A stretch of 64,000 nucleotides of DNA from Chromohalobacter marismortui (lineage in GTDB: Bacteria; Pseudomonadota; Gammaproteobacteria; Pseudomonadales; Halomonadaceae), in NCBI RefSeq assembly GCF_004364315.1, contig NZ_SOBR01000006.1:118562-182561 (forward strand). Reading direction: 5' to 3'. Under the pieces are notes generated by a model that was given only the letters and a program-made list of their open reading frames with translations, was not told the DNA's origin and did no database searches. Positions 28,188 through 38,049 of the stretch are shown one piece after another. Positions within the stretch are counted from its first letter, which is position 1. Each line of letters starts with the position of its first letter. A program made the translations under genes and the position numbers.

Positions 28188-28691
28188 TTAGCAAGGCCCC
28201 TCTTCATTCGCCAAGCGGTGAACGCGTGGCGCCAATTCGCGCAGGGCGCGGCGATAGACTTCGCGTTTGAAGGGCACGACCTGCCCGAGTGGATACCAGT
28301 AACTCACCCAGCGCCAGCCATCGAATTCAGGCTTGGGCGTGGAATCCACACAAACCCGGCTATCCCGACACCGAATCTTGAGCAGGAACCACTTCTGTTT
28401 CTGACCGATGCATACCGGCCTTGAATGCGTTCTCACCATGCGTCGTGGGAGACGGTAGCGCAGCCATCCGCGCGTACAGGCCAGGATCTCGACATCCTCC
28501 GGCGTCAGGCCGATCTCTTCCTCGAGTTCCCGATACAGTGCCTGTTCCGGTGTCTCATGCGCCTTGATCCCTCCTTGCGGAAATTGCCACGCATTCTGTC
28601 CCACACGACGCGCCCAGAGCAGCTGTCCGCTGCGGTTGGCAATGATGATGCCAACGTTGGGCCTGAAGCCGTCAGCGTCGATCACGGACAT
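28188..28691 (-). CDS. rppH: RNA 5' pyrophosphohydrolase
   Basis: The 167-residue Nudix protein removes pyrophosphate from 5' mRNA ends and so starts RNase E-dependent decay. It has [20 protein letters not shown], the Nudix box [20 protein letters not shown], then IG, and the [16 protein letters not shown] block typical of RppH. The ATG at 28689-28691 was taken; a GTG one codon upstream is possible. It lies upstream of ptsP. Confidence 0.93.
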   Translation of the reverse strand: MSVIDADGFRPNVGIIIANRSGQLLWARRVGQNAWQFPQGGIKAHETPEQALYRELEEEIGLTPEDVEILACTRGWLRYRLPRRMVRTHSRPVCIGQKQKWFLLKIRCRDSRVCVDSTPKPEFDGWRWVSYWYPLGQVVPFKREVYRRALRELAPRVHRLANEEGPC

Positions 28692-28845
28692 CACCTTAAT
28701 GAATCTTCGTTACGGTCATTCTTCCACAAAGCCAGAAAGCGCATCAATACGCCTTGTGGTGGGCAACATTCGGTAACTCTGCGATAATCCACTTCCCATT
28801 AGCGGTCATTCCCCCGTTCACCCTGCACGATGCAAGGAGTCCTCC

Positions 28846-29502
28846 TTGAGCCTGGCGATCTTCGATCTCGACAATACCCTACTGGACCTCGACAGCGATC
28901 ATGCCTGGGGCGAGTTCCTCATCGAGCAAGGCGCCGTCGATGAGACGACCTATCGCAACGCCAACGAACGCTTCTACCAAGATTACCAGAGCGGCCAGCT
29001 CGACATCATGGCGTATCTGGCCCTGGCGCTTAAGCCACTGGCCAAGAATACTCCGGAGCAACTGGCCGCCTGGCATCAACAATTCATGGCCAGCAAGATC
29101 GAGCCACACATTCTGACGCGTGGCGAAGAGTTGCTCGCTCGCCATCGTGCCAAGGGTGACCGGCTATTGATCATTACCGCCACCAACCGCTTCATCACCG
29201 GTCCCATCGCCGAGCGCCTGGGCGTGGACGACCTGATTGCCGTCGAACCCGAGGTCGACGCCGGCCGCTACACGGGACGCGTGGTGGGCACGCCGAGCTT
29301 TCGCGAAGGCAAGGTGACACGCCTGGAGACTTGGCTCGCCGAGGAAGACGCCACCCTCGACGGCGCCTGGTTCTACAGCGACTCGCACAATGATCTGCCG
29401 CTTCTCGAACGTGTCGATCACCCGGTGGCCGTCGACCCCGACGACACCCTGCGTGAAACCGCCACGCAGCGCGGATGGCGCATTCTCAGCTTGCGCGGTT
29501 GA
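28846..29502 (+). CDS. HAD-IB family phosphatase
   Basis: The 218-residue protein has HAD motif I IFDLDNTLLDLDSD (Asp7 and Asp9), motif II LLIITATN and motif IV YSDSHNDLPLLERV, with a helical cap between. The sequence fits the HAD-superfamily IB group that includes SerB-like phosphatases; the substrate cannot be read. The start is TTG at 28846, supported by AAGGAG six bases upstream and by motif I beginning at residue 5. It is divergent from rppH. Confidence 0.85.
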   Translation: MSLAIFDLDNTLLDLDSDHAWGEFLIEQGAVDETTYRNANERFYQDYQSGQLDIMAYLALALKPLAKNTPEQLAAWHQQFMASKIEPHILTRGEELLARHRAKGDRLLIITATNRFITGPIAERLGVDDLIAVEPEVDAGRYTGRVVGTPSFREGKVTRLETWLAEEDATLDGAWFYSDSHNDLPLLERVDHPVAVDPDDTLRETATQRGWRILSLRG

Positions 29503-29602
29503 TCCCGGCGACGGGTTATCGGTCGCCATAGGGATCCCTTATAGCTATGTCACTAGTCATAATGTCGAGCTTGGGAAGGCAGTATTTCCACCTCAAAAGC
29601 GT

Positions 29603-29608
29603 TATAAT
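29603..29608 (+). promoter_or_regulatory. Possible -10 box upstream of mqo
   Basis: A perfect TATAAT occurs 84 bases before the mqo start. The -35 region is not recognisable. Confidence 0.3.
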
Positions 29609-29691
29609 GCAACGCATAATTCCATCGCGCCGGTCGCAGCTCGAGACGCCGCTCGTCGGCTGACCGACGCACCTTCTCAAGGGCTATGTGA

Positions 29692-31218
29692 ATGATTGGC
29701 ACGCATATGGATGAGTCAGTAGACATCGTACTCGTGGGCGCGGGCGTGATGAGCGCCACGCTCGCGACACTGCTTCACGAACTGGAGCCGGAGGCACGCA
29801 TCGAAATCATCGAGCGCCTCGATACCACGGCCAGTGAAAGCTCATTTGCCTGGAACAACGCCGGCACCGGCCATGCCGGCTTGTGCGAACTCAACTATAC
29901 GCCCCGCGCCGAGGACGGTTCGATCGTCCTCGACAAGGCCATCCATACCAACACCCTGTTCGAGGAGTCCAAGCAGTTCTGGAGCTACCTGGTCGAAAAG
30001 GGCAATCTCGGCGATCCGGCACGCTTTGTGCACCCGGTACCGCACATGAGCTTCGTGCGCGGCGCAGACGACGTCCGCTTCCTGCGCGATCGTTACCACG
30101 CCATGCGCGAGCATCCCTGTTTCGAAGGCATGGAATATACCGAGGATCGCAGCGTCATCGGTCAGTGGGCGCCGTTGCTGCTCGACGGCCGCGAAGGCGA
30201 TGAACCACTCGCCGCAACCCGCGTTACCGATGGCACCGATGTCGACTTCGGCGCCTTGACTCGTCAGCTCCTCGACCGGCTCGAGGAAGAACCCGATGAG
30301 CAGGTACGCATCACCACGGGCCAGACGGTCGAGGATCTGGATCGCAACGACGACGGCAGCTGGACCCTCAAGATCGAAGGCAAGGACAACACCAAGCGCA
30401 CCCTGCGTGCAGGTTTCGTGTTCCTGGGCGCCGGCGGTGCCTCACTGCATTTGCTTCAGAAGAGCGGCATTCCCGAAGGCAAGGGCTACGCAGGCTTCCC
30501 GGTCAGCGGCCAATGGCTGCGCTGCGACAAGCCCGAGATCGTCTCGCGGCACAACGCCAAGGTCTACAGCAAAGCGCCCATCGGCGCGCCCCCGATGTCC
30601 GTGCCCCACCTGGACACGCGCAACGTCGACGGCACTCCCTCGCTGCTATTCGGGCCCTTCGCCGGCTTCACCACCAAGTTTCTGAAGACCGGCTCGATGA
30701 TGGATCTGGCCCGGTCCGTGCGCTCTTCCAATTTGAGCCCCATGCTCTCAGTGGCACGCGACAACTTCAGCCTGGTCAAGTACCTGATCGACCAGGTACG
30801 GCTCTCCCACGAGCAACGGGTGGATGAACTACGCACCTTTTATCCCACGGCCAAAACCGAAGACTGGCGCCTCGAGATCGCCGGCCAACGCGTTCAGGTC
30901 ATCAAGAAGGACCCGGAAAAAGGCGGCATACTGCAGTTCGGCACCGAGGTGGTAGCCGCCAGCGACGGTTCGCTCGCGGCACTGCTCGGCGCCTCGCCAG
31001 GCGCCTCCACCGCCACCTCGATCATGCTCAACCTCGTCGCGCAATGCTTTCCCGAGAAATGCGCCAGCGACACCTGGCAACGACGCCTGCAAGAACTCGT
31101 GCCCGCACGCGCCGACAGCCTGGCCGATCACGGCGAACTGCTGCGTGACGTACGCCGCCGCACGCACACCACGCTCAAACTCGCCGACACCCAACCCGCG
31201 ACGGCGCCAGTGGCCTAG
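29692..31218 (+). CDS. mqo: Malate:quinone oxidoreductase
   Basis: The 508-residue FAD enzyme oxidises malate to oxaloacetate and passes electrons to the quinone pool at the membrane. It has the dinucleotide-binding motif VLVGAGVMSATLATLL, SSFAWNNAGTGHAGLCELNY, FVHPVPHMSFVRG and the C-terminal FGTEVVAASDGSLAALLGAS block. ATG 29692 gives five residues before the in-frame ATG at 29707; either is possible. A strong terminator follows at 31252-31301. Confidence 0.95.
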   Translation: MIGTHMDESVDIVLVGAGVMSATLATLLHELEPEARIEIIERLDTTASESSFAWNNAGTGHAGLCELNYTPRAEDGSIVLDKAIHTNTLFEESKQFWSYLVEKGNLGDPARFVHPVPHMSFVRGADDVRFLRDRYHAMREHPCFEGMEYTEDRSVIGQWAPLLLDGREGDEPLAATRVTDGTDVDFGALTRQLLDRLEEEPDEQVRITTGQTVEDLDRNDDGSWTLKIEGKDNTKRTLRAGFVFLGAGGASLHLLQKSGIPEGKGYAGFPVSGQWLRCDKPEIVSRHNAKVYSKAPIGAPPMSVPHLDTRNVDGTPSLLFGPFAGFTTKFLKTGSMMDLARSVRSSNLSPMLSVARDNFSLVKYLIDQVRLSHEQRVDELRTFYPTAKTEDWRLEIAGQRVQVIKKDPEKGGILQFGTEVVAASDGSLAALLGASPGASTATSIMLNLVAQCFPEKCASDTWQRRLQELVPARADSLADHGELLRDVRRRTHTTLKLADTQPATAPVA

Positions 31219-31251
31219 ACCTCCAGGATCGAGCTGCCGTCAACAGTCAAT

Positions 31252-31301
31252 CCCCGCACCGTTCAGCGAATCAGTTGCTAAACGGTGCGGGGTAATTTTT
31301 T
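31252..31301 (+). terminator. Rho-independent terminator of mqo
   Basis: 12-base perfect arms CCCCGCACCGTT and AACGGTGCGGGG, followed by TAATTTTTTG. Confidence 0.9.
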
Positions 31302-31478
31302 GTATCGACATAACGATACGTTTCTCTTGGCTTGCCCAAACTACCTTCTTGCCACATTCATCTCTTTCTCTCAGTACCCCCGCATTTGCATTCTTGTGCC
31401 TAGAAGACAACACTTATTTAACCGTCTAAGGATTAATACAGACGGGAGTTCATCACTCGTCACAGCAGGAGGCAGATT

Positions 31479-34019
31479 GTGGCAACTTCAAACTCCTCAT
31501 CCAACGCTGGCGCCTTATTTGCTCGCTTGATCGGCGCCATCGTGGCTCTCTCAGGGCTCGCGCTCACGGGCGGCGGCCTCTATCTAGCAATACTCGGCGG
31601 CTCCTGGTACTACCTGATTGCTGGTATCGCCATGCTCGTTTCAGGCATTCAACTGATTCGCCGACGCATGTCCGGCGCCTGGATTTTTGCACTGGTATTG
31701 CTTGGTACTGTCATCTGGAGTGCCTGGGAATCCGGACTCAACTATTGGCGCTGGATACCGCGTCTGGACTTAGTGTTGATCCTCTCCATTCTGGTCGCAC
31801 TGGTAACACCGGCACTTCATCAAGGATTATCACGCCGGGCCGGGGTTTCATCGGCGGGCGTTCTGTTTCTCGCGCTGGTCATCGCCGGCGCACTCGCGTT
31901 CGTTCCCGGTCGCGGCTATGAAAAGCTGGAAAGCGTGCCTGATGTAGCCTCTGCCAATGCTTTTGTCACCGACGTGGGTAGCAAACAAATGTCCGATGCC
32001 CCGGCCGCCAAGAATTGGGCGGCCTACGGTGGCGATGATGCCGCTACACGTTACTCGCAACTCGATCAAATCACGCCCAACAACGTCGACGAGCTACAGG
32101 TCGCTTGGCATTACCATACGGGGGACGTGGTCAAAGAGAAGTGGGGAACGGAGAACACCCCGCTCAAGGTCGGTGATGATCTCTATGTGTGCACCGGCCA
32201 CGACATTCTAATTTCCCTGGATGCCGCCACTGGCGAGGAAAACTGGCGCTACGATCCGCAAGTACCCGACAAGGCCATTCCCTACACGGCCGCATGTCGA
32301 GGCGTCACCTATTATCGTGTGCCGCAAGACCGCCTGAAGGAGGCCTCATCGGCCGCAACCCCGGCTGAGAGCGAGCACAGTACAGCGCCGAGCGACGCTG
32401 CCACTACGACAAGCGATACTGAACAAACGGTGGCCGACACCAGCGATATCGCCTGCCGCGAACGCATTATCGTCGGCACGTTGGATGCGCGCCTAATCGA
32501 GGTCGACGCACAAACCGGCAAGCCCTGCAGCAGCTTCGGTCAGCACGGTCAGGTCGACATTACCAGGCACATGGGGCCGACACCGCCAGGCTATGTCGCC
32601 ATCGATACCGCACCCGTGGTAGTTCGCAACGTACTCGTGACCGGGCACCAGGTGCTCGACGGACAAAGCGCCAGTGAGCCTTCCGGGGTCATCAAGGGCT
32701 ACGACGTCGTCACCGGCGAACTACTGTGGGCCTGGGATCCAGCCAAGCCAGAGCAGAGCAAGCCGTTGACCGGTGACGCCATCTACAAGCGTGGCTCTCC
32801 CAACATGTGGACCACGGCCATCGGCGATAGCCAATTGGGCATGGTGTATCTACCGATGGGCAACGCCTTGCCCGACTACTGGAGCAGCAACCGCAATAAG
32901 GCGGAAAAAACCTATTCAAGCGGTATCGTCGCACTCAACGTGGAGACCGGCCTGCCTGCCTGGCACTTCCAGTCGGCGCACAACGATGTCTGGGACTACG
33001 ACCTCGGTGCCCAGCCGACGCTGATCGATTTCCCTACCGATCATGGCAAGGTGCCGGCACTCATCCTGCCAACCAAGCAAGCCGAAATCTATGTTCTCAA
33101 CCGCAAGACCGGCAAGCCACTGGGCGGCGGCGTGGAAGAGCGCCCCGTGCCTCAAGGAGGCGTAGAGCCCACGCAACGCTCGCCGACCCAGCCGTTCTCG
33201 CGCTACGCCAACCTGCGCTTCCCGCCGCTCACACCGCGCGACACTTGGGGCATGAGTCCTTTCGATCAGCTCTACTGCCGCATCCAGTTCCAACGCGCCC
33301 GATATGATGGCCCCTACACGCCGCCAATGGCGAACCAGCCCTATATTCAATATCCCAGCTATAACGGTGGCTCCGACTGGGGCAGCGTGGCCATCGATCC
33401 CACGCGCGGCGTCATCATCGCCAATTACAACAACATGGCCATGTACAACCAATTGGTGCCACGTGCCAGAGTGAAGGCGCTGGGCTGGAGCACTCGAATC
33501 GAGAAGAACCAGGGCGCGACCTCCGTGGAAGGCGCCGGAGCACCACAGGTCGGCGCTCCCTTCGGCGTCGATATCAACGCCGGTTGGCGCAACCCCTATA
33601 CTGGCCTGCTCTGCACTCAGCCGCCCTATGGCGGCATTCGCGCCATCGACCTGGCCAGTGGCGAGACGCTATGGGATCGTCCGTTGGGAACGGCACGTGC
33701 CAATGGCCCTTGGGGTATCGAGTCTCACCTGCCAATCAATATCGGCACCCCCAATAACGGTGGTTCCGTGGTCACCGCCGGGGGCCTTGTATTCATCGCT
33801 GCAGCGACCGATAACCTGTTTCGTGCCCTCGATATTGAGACCGGCAAGACGGTCTGGAGCGCGCCATTGCCCGCTGGTGGCCAAGCCAACCCCATCGTCT
33901 ACAAAGCCAATGGCCGCGAGTACGTCATGATTCGCGCCTCCGGTCATCACTTCATGCACACCCCCAAGGGCGACTCGGTCATCGCCTATGCACTGCCCCG
34001 ACAGGATGATGATTCCTAA
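31479..34019 (+). CDS. gcd: Membrane-bound PQQ-dependent glucose dehydrogenase
   Basis: The 846-residue quinoprotein oxidises glucose to gluconolactone in the periplasm, giving electrons to ubiquinone. Five membrane helices lie within residues 1-145, followed by the eight-bladed PQQ domain with WAAYGGDDAATRYSQLDQI, TENTPLKVGDDLYVC and HNDVWDYDLGAQPTL, which holds the catalytic-base aspartate. Start GTG 31479 is supported by AGGAGG seven bases upstream. A Ser/Thr/Ala/Glu-rich insert (about residues 286-320) interrupts the conserved ACRGVTYY to CRERI region. A 150-residue tail of quinate dehydrogenase type was considered, but the glucose enzyme fits better. PQQ synthesis genes are not in the window. 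Confidence 0.88.
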   Translation: MATSNSSSNAGALFARLIGAIVALSGLALTGGGLYLAILGGSWYYLIAGIAMLVSGIQLIRRRMSGAWIFALVLLGTVIWSAWESGLNYWRWIPRLDLVLILSILVALVTPALHQGLSRRAGVSSAGVLFLALVIAGALAFVPGRGYEKLESVPDVASANAFVTDVGSKQMSDAPAAKNWAAYGGDDAATRYSQLDQITPNNVDELQVAWHYHTGDVVKEKWGTENTPLKVGDDLYVCTGHDILISLDAATGEENWRYDPQVPDKAIPYTAACRGVTYYRVPQDRLKEASSAATPAESEHSTAPSDAATTTSDTEQTVADTSDIACRERIIVGTLDARLIEVDAQTGKPCSSFGQHGQVDITRHMGPTPPGYVAIDTAPVVVRNVLVTGHQVLDGQSASEPSGVIKGYDVVTGELLWAWDPAKPEQSKPLTGDAIYKRGSPNMWTTAIGDSQLGMVYLPMGNALPDYWSSNRNKAEKTYSSGIVALNVETGLPAWHFQSAHNDVWDYDLGAQPTLIDFPTDHGKVPALILPTKQAEIYVLNRKTGKPLGGGVEERPVPQGGVEPTQRSPTQPFSRYANLRFPPLTPRDTWGMSPFDQLYCRIQFQRARYDGPYTPPMANQPYIQYPSYNGGSDWGSVAIDPTRGVIIANYNNMAMYNQLVPRARVKALGWSTRIEKNQGATSVEGAGAPQVGAPFGVDINAGWRNPYTGLLCTQPPYGGIRAIDLASGETLWDRPLGTARANGPWGIESHLPINIGTPNNGGSVVTAGGLVFIAAATDNLFRALDIETGKTVWSAPLPAGGQANPIVYKANGREYVMIRASGHHFMHTPKGDSVIAYALPRQDDDS

Positions 34020-34041
34020 TCGCTAATAGCGCGTAAACAAC

Positions 34042-34071
34042 AACGTCCCGGTCAAGGCCGGGACGTTTTGT
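34042..34071 (+). terminator. Terminator of gcd, probably shared with pgpA
   Basis: Perfect arms AACGTCCCGG and CCGGGACGTT with a 6-base loop; TTTTGT follows on plus and TTGTTGTTT on minus, where the nrdR-to-pgpA operon ends. Confidence 0.88.
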
Positions 34072-34102
34072 ATCATGAGCTCACGGCAGCGCGCACACCA
34101 CG

Positions 34103-34576
34103 TCAGTGCAACCAGAACCACAGGTGCATGGTGCTCCAGGCATACACGCCTGCGAGCACATCATCGAACATGATCCCGAAGCCGCCCGCCACGCGGCGGT
34201 CCACCCAGCGAATCGGCCAGGGTTTGATGATGTCGAACGCACGAAACACCACGAACCCCCATAACGCCGCCTCCCATGAAAAAGGCACCGCCGACATGGT
34301 CAGCCAATAGCCCACGAACTCATCCCAGACAATACCCGAATGATCGTGGACGCCAAGGTCACGCGAGGTCTTTTCACACAGCCAGATACCCAGCAGCGAG
34401 GCGATGCCCACCAACCCCAGATACCAGTCGAGGGGAAGCCCCGACAACAACCAATAAAAGGGAATCGCGGCCAGCGTGCCAAAGGTTCCCGGCGCGAAGG
34501 GAATGGCCCCACTGCCCAGGCCGAATGCCAGGAAATGAGTCGGACGGCGCCAGACGCTGCGCGGTGAGCGATTCAT
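34103..34576 (-). CDS. pgpA: Phosphatidylglycerophosphatase A
   Basis: The 157-residue membrane enzyme dephosphorylates phosphatidylglycerophosphate to phosphatidylglycerol. It has the PgpA signatures FGLGSGAIPFAPGTFGTLAA and IVWDEFVGYW, then the RAFDIIKPWPIRWVDRR block. The ATG at 34574-34576 overlaps the thiL stop. It is the last gene of the nrdR-rib-nusB-thiL-pgpA operon, an order shared with many gammaproteobacteria. Confidence 0.93.
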   Translation of the reverse strand: MNRSPRSVWRRPTHFLAFGLGSGAIPFAPGTFGTLAAIPFYWLLSGLPLDWYLGLVGIASLLGIWLCEKTSRDLGVHDHSGIVWDEFVGYWLTMSAVPFSWEAALWGFVVFRAFDIIKPWPIRWVDRRVAGGFGIMFDDVLAGVYAWSTMHLWFWLH

Positions 34577-35532
34577 GGTCCGTCCCCGGTGAAATGCTGC
34601 CATCCGGTGACGTGCAGTGTCGCCGGAACCCCTTGGATGCCCGACTCGGCAACGACATGCCCGATGTCGGTCAACATGACATCGTATTCGGCACACCGCC
34701 GCCGAGCCTCTTCCCAGGCCGTGTCCGGCACGCTGACCAGCAGCTGATAATCGTCGCCGCCGTTGAGCGCGGCATGCAAGGCAGCCTCGCTGCCCAGCGT
34801 CATTTCCAGTGTCGGCGCCAACGGAATACGGGTCATGTCGAGATTGGCGCCCACGCCCGAAGAGCGACATAGATGCCCGAGATCGGCCAGCAACCCATCG
34901 GAGACATCCAGCGCCGCCGAGGCCAGACCCCGCAACGCCAGACCGGCTTGAAGCTGTGGCATGGGCTTCAAGTAGGCAGCCAGTAACGGATCCTCGAGGT
35001 CATGACCACCGGCCTGCCACATGCGCAGACCGCCGTGGCCGCCCCCCAGCGTTCCGGTCACCGCCAGACGCTCGCCCGGTACCGCGCCGGTTCGTCGCAA
35101 GGCCTGACCAGCGGGCACCTCGCCGATCACCGTGACAGCGACGGACAACGGACCGCGTGTGACGTCACCGCCCATCAAGGGCGTCGCGGTGCGCCGCCCG
35201 AGGTCGCGAAAACCATGGGCGAAACGTTCCAGCCAGTCGGGCTCGGCGTGCGAGAGCGTCAGCGCCATCAGGCAGCCCCGGGGACGCGCCCCCATCGCCG
35301 CCAGATCGGAAAGTGCGACGGCCAGCGCGCGATGTCCGATGGCCTCGGGCGGTGCATCGCCGGGAAAGTGCACGTCGACCACCGAGGTATCCACGCTCAC
35401 GGCGAGCTCGGCTCCTGCAGCCGGACTCAGCAGCGCACAGTCATCACCCGGGCCCAACGCGATACCGGCCATCGAAGCAGTGTTATCGGGCGGCGCAAAA
35501 TAGCGCGCGATGATGTCGAATTCACCCAACAT
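34573..35532 (-). CDS. thiL: Thiamine-monophosphate kinase
   Basis: The 319-residue enzyme phosphorylates thiamine monophosphate to the active cofactor thiamine pyrophosphate. It has GPGDDCALL near residue 26, LAAMGARPRGCLMALTL, the MGGDVTRGPL block and LDVSDGLLADLGHLC. The start MLGEFDIIARYF lies one base after the nusB stop and has no extra upstream residues, so the longer frame was rejected. Confidence 0.95.
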   Translation of the reverse strand: MLGEFDIIARYFAPPDNTASMAGIALGPGDDCALLSPAAGAELAVSVDTSVVDVHFPGDAPPEAIGHRALAVALSDLAAMGARPRGCLMALTLSHAEPDWLERFAHGFRDLGRRTATPLMGGDVTRGPLSVAVTVIGEVPAGQALRRTGAVPGERLAVTGTLGGGHGGLRMWQAGGHDLEDPLLAAYLKPMPQLQAGLALRGLASAALDVSDGLLADLGHLCRSSGVGANLDMTRIPLAPTLEMTLGSEAALHAALNGGDDYQLLVSVPDTAWEEARRRCAEYDVMLTDIGHVVAESGIQGVPATLHVTGWQHFTGDGP

Positions 35533-35533
35533 G

Positions 35534-36034
35534 TCAGCGACGGCGCGCAGCGACCTCGGCTCCCCGCAAGCGGCTCGCCAGCTTGTCGAGAATACCGTTG
35601 ACGTATTTGTGGCCATCGGTGGCCCCGAACCCCTTGGCCAACTCGATGCCCTCGTTGATCACTACCCGGTACGGCACCTCGAGACGATACTTGAGCTCAT
35701 AGGCGCCCAACCGCAGGATCGCCAACTCGATGCGGTCGAGATCCTCGAGGCGACGATCGAGCAGCGGCGCGATGGTCTTGTCGATGGCTTCGCGATCGCC
35801 CGCCACGTTGTGCAGCAATTCATGAAACAGCGCCAGATCGGCGATCCCCATGACCTTGTGCCAGTTCTCGTGATCCTCGAGATCCTCATCGGCGATCTGC
35901 GCGCGAAACTCCGACTCCACCGCCGTGATCGACTTGCCGGTCATCTGCCATTGGTAGAGTCCCTGCACCGCCAGCTCACGCGCCGCGCGGCGCGCCTCCT
36001 GGGCCGGGGTCGCCTCACGGGGTGATTGACTCAT
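35534..36034 (-). CDS. nusB: Transcription antitermination factor NusB
   Basis: The 166-residue all-helical protein binds the boxA element of rRNA operons with NusE (S10). The signature blocks are [16 protein letters not shown] and [20 protein letters not shown] followed by [10 protein letters not shown]. It overlaps ribH by four bases at its start and abuts thiL at its end. Confidence 0.95.
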   Translation of the reverse strand: MSQSPREATPAQEARRAARELAVQGLYQWQMTGKSITAVESEFRAQIADEDLEDHENWHKVMGIADLALFHELLHNVAGDREAIDKTIAPLLDRRLEDLDRIELAILRLGAYELKYRLEVPYRVVINEGIELAKGFGATDGHKYVNGILDKLASRLRGAEVAARRR

Positions 36035-36513
36035 GCCTCCCCTCCCATACGCTTGAACAGCGAGACCATTTCCATGGCTGCCATGGCCGCCTCGGCGCCC
36101 TTGTTACCCGCTTTGGTACCGGCACGCTCGATGGCCTGGTCGATGGAATCGACGGTCAACACCCCGTTGGCGATAGGGGTTTCCAGTTCCAGCTGCAGGC
36201 TGCTCATGGCACTGTTGCAATTACCCGCCACATAATCGAAATGCGGCGTTCCCCCGCGAATCACCGCCCCCAGGGCGATAACGGCATGAGGCTGAAGCAC
36301 GCGCACGGCGCGTTTGACGGCCAATGGCAGCTCCCAAGCGCCGGGGACATGGATGATATCGACGTTTTCTTCGTCCACACCATGACGAACGAGGCTATCC
36401 ACCGCCCCTTCCACCAGGCTATCGACCACATGATGATTGAAGCGGCCCACGACGATGACATAACGGCCATCGACATCGGTGTAGCCACCCTCGACTTGAG
36501 AGATCGGTTGCAT
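36031..36513 (-). CDS. ribH: 6,7-dimethyl-8-ribityllumazine synthase
   Basis: The 160-residue enzyme condenses the pyrimidine and the four-carbon phosphate intermediates into lumazine. It has [32 protein letters not shown] and [16 protein letters not shown], the phosphate-binding and catalytic-His block. The ATG at 36511-36513 (MQPISQVEG) matches the family length; the upstream 13 residues of open frame were dropped. A 188-base gap lies between it and the ribBA-like gene. Confidence 0.94.
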   Translation of the reverse strand: MQPISQVEGGYTDVDGRYVIVVGRFNHHVVDSLVEGAVDSLVRHGVDEENVDIIHVPGAWELPLAVKRAVRVLQPHAVIALGAVIRGGTPHFDYVAGNCNSAMSSLQLELETPIANGVLTVDSIDQAIERAGTKAGNKGAEAAMAAMEMVSLFKRMGGEA

Positions 36514-36701
36514 TGTCAAATCCCGGGTCTGAATGCGCGACATTTCGCGCACGATATATCAGCTGTGTCAGTGCATGCCAGTAAAGCGATCACTTACTTC
36601 AACATAGCGCATGGTATCACCACCGCCGAGAAGCGCTTTTCTTCACCGGCACGCGCGGCCGCCGGCGCCCCTGTGGCCCGACGGTCGGATACATGAAAGA
36701 C
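36514..36701 (-). other. Gap between the ribBA-like gene and ribH without a gene
   Basis: I see no ORF and no FMN riboswitch core here. It is longer than normal operon spacing and could hold an internal promoter. Confidence 0.35.
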
Positions 36702-37862
36702 TTATTCTACCGGCTGGTCGCTCTCGGGGGTATCGCCACCCACGCGTTCGACGACCTCGAGATCGAAGCCGGACAGGGCGGAAAATTTCCATGGCGAACT
36801 CAACAGGCGCATCTGCCCGACGCCCAGTTGACGCAGAATCTGCGATCCAGTGCCGATGGTCAGATAGTTACCGGCGCCATCGGAGGCACTGGAACGCGGC
36901 GTCGGCTTGCGCGACAGCAGCACGTCGAGCTGATCCTTGAGATCGAGACGCGGTCGCCCATCGTCAAGCAGCACGAAGACCCCGGCCTCGGCGTCGGCAA
37001 TCTGGGCCAAGGCGCTGGAAGCACTCCAACTATGGCTTTCCGGCTTGCTCAGCATCAGCAGATCACGCAACGTATCGGCGATATGCACGCGCACCGTGGT
37101 CGGTGTCTCTTTATATGGCGTGCCTTTTACCAACGCCAGATGATGGGCGTTCTGAATCCGATCGCGGAAGACATGCAACGTCAACTCACCGAACGCGGTG
37201 TCGACGAGCGTGCGTTCGACTTCCTCGACCGTGCGCTCGTGATGAATACGGTAATGGATCAGGTCGGCGATGGTGCCGATCTTGATGCCGTGCTCGGCGG
37301 CGAAACGCTCCAGGTCATCGCGGCGCGCCATGCTGCCATCATCGTTCATGACTTCGCAGATCACGCCGCTGGCTTCGAAACCGGCCATGGCCGCCAGATC
37401 GCATGCCGCCTCTGTATGCCCCGCACGCCGCAGCACACCGCCCGGCTCGGCCATCAGCGGGAAGATATGCCCGGGCTGGACGATATCCGCCGCAACGGCA
37501 TCGCGTGCCGCAGCGGCGCGCACGGTGAGCGCCCGATCGGAAGCGGAAATGCCGGTGGAGACGCCGCGAGCGGCCTCTATGGAAACGGTGAACTTGGTAC
37601 CGAAGCCGGAACCGTTGTCGCGTACCATCAACGGCAATTCGAGACGCTCGCAGCGCTCACGGGTCATCGGCAGACAAATCAAGCCCCGTGCGTGACGAGC
37701 CATGAAATTGATATGCTCGGCCTCGACGCACTCGGCGGCCATGATGATATCGCCTTCGTTCTCGCGATCTTCATCGTCCATGAGTATGACCATCTTGCCC
37801 TGACGAATGTCTTCGACAATGGCTTCGATGGAGGCCAGGCCCTGTTTGGGTGAAAGCGCCAT
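36702..37862 (-). CDS. ribBA: 3,4-dihydroxy-2-butanone-4-phosphate synthase with degenerate GTP cyclohydrolase II domain
   Basis: Residues 1-205 form an intact RibB domain with [31 protein letters not shown] and [13 protein letters not shown], making the four-carbon unit of riboflavin from ribulose 5-phosphate. The C-terminal half (about 210-370) aligns in layout with GTP cyclohydrolase II, beginning [14 protein letters not shown], but the zinc-binding cysteine triad (CLTGDVFGSLRCDC in active enzymes) is absent. GTP cyclohydrolase II activity is therefore unlikely, and a separate ribA would be needed. Such RibB proteins with dead C-terminal domains are known in gammaproteobacteria. It lies between ribD and ribH. 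Confidence 0.9.
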   Translation of the reverse strand: MALSPKQGLASIEAIVEDIRQGKMVILMDDEDRENEGDIIMAAECVEAEHINFMARHARGLICLPMTRERCERLELPLMVRDNGSGFGTKFTVSIEAARGVSTGISASDRALTVRAAAARDAVAADIVQPGHIFPLMAEPGGVLRRAGHTEAACDLAAMAGFEASGVICEVMNDDGSMARRDDLERFAAEHGIKIGTIADLIHYRIHHERTVEEVERTLVDTAFGELTLHVFRDRIQNAHHLALVKGTPYKETPTTVRVHIADTLRDLLMLSKPESHSWSASSALAQIADAEAGVFVLLDDGRPRLDLKDQLDVLLSRKPTPRSSASDGAGNYLTIGTGSQILRQLGVGQMRLLSSPWKFSALSGFDLEVVERVGGDTPESDQPVE

Positions 37863-38049
37863 GATGTCTCCGATGCTCGTCTCGCACGCCGATTCGGTCT
37901 AATCGTCGGCGCCGTCATAATGATGTGTCGTGGTGTCACGACGCAGGCGTCGTCGCTCTTCGACACCCGGCAAAGTCGGCGCCCAGAGTACCTGCAAGCG
38001 CGCTCGTGCGCCAGTGGCAACATCCAGGCGGGCAACGAATCGCCTATCG
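37863..38049 (-). other. 187-base gap between ribD and the ribBA-like gene; ribE absent
   Basis: In Pseudomonas-type operons riboflavin synthase (ribE/ribC) occupies this slot. An alternate minus frame stays open here but shows no riboflavin-synthase motif (no MFTGIV start). No gene is supported. Confidence 0.45.

Noticed and set aside
36514..36701. FMN riboswitch between ribBA and ribH
   Set aside because: No match to the conserved RFN core on either strand.
36693..37853. Open plus-strand frame of 386 codons over the ribBA-like gene
   Set aside because: It lies exactly antisense to an intact RibB domain and its product has no recognisable motif; a shadow of biased codon use in GC-rich DNA.
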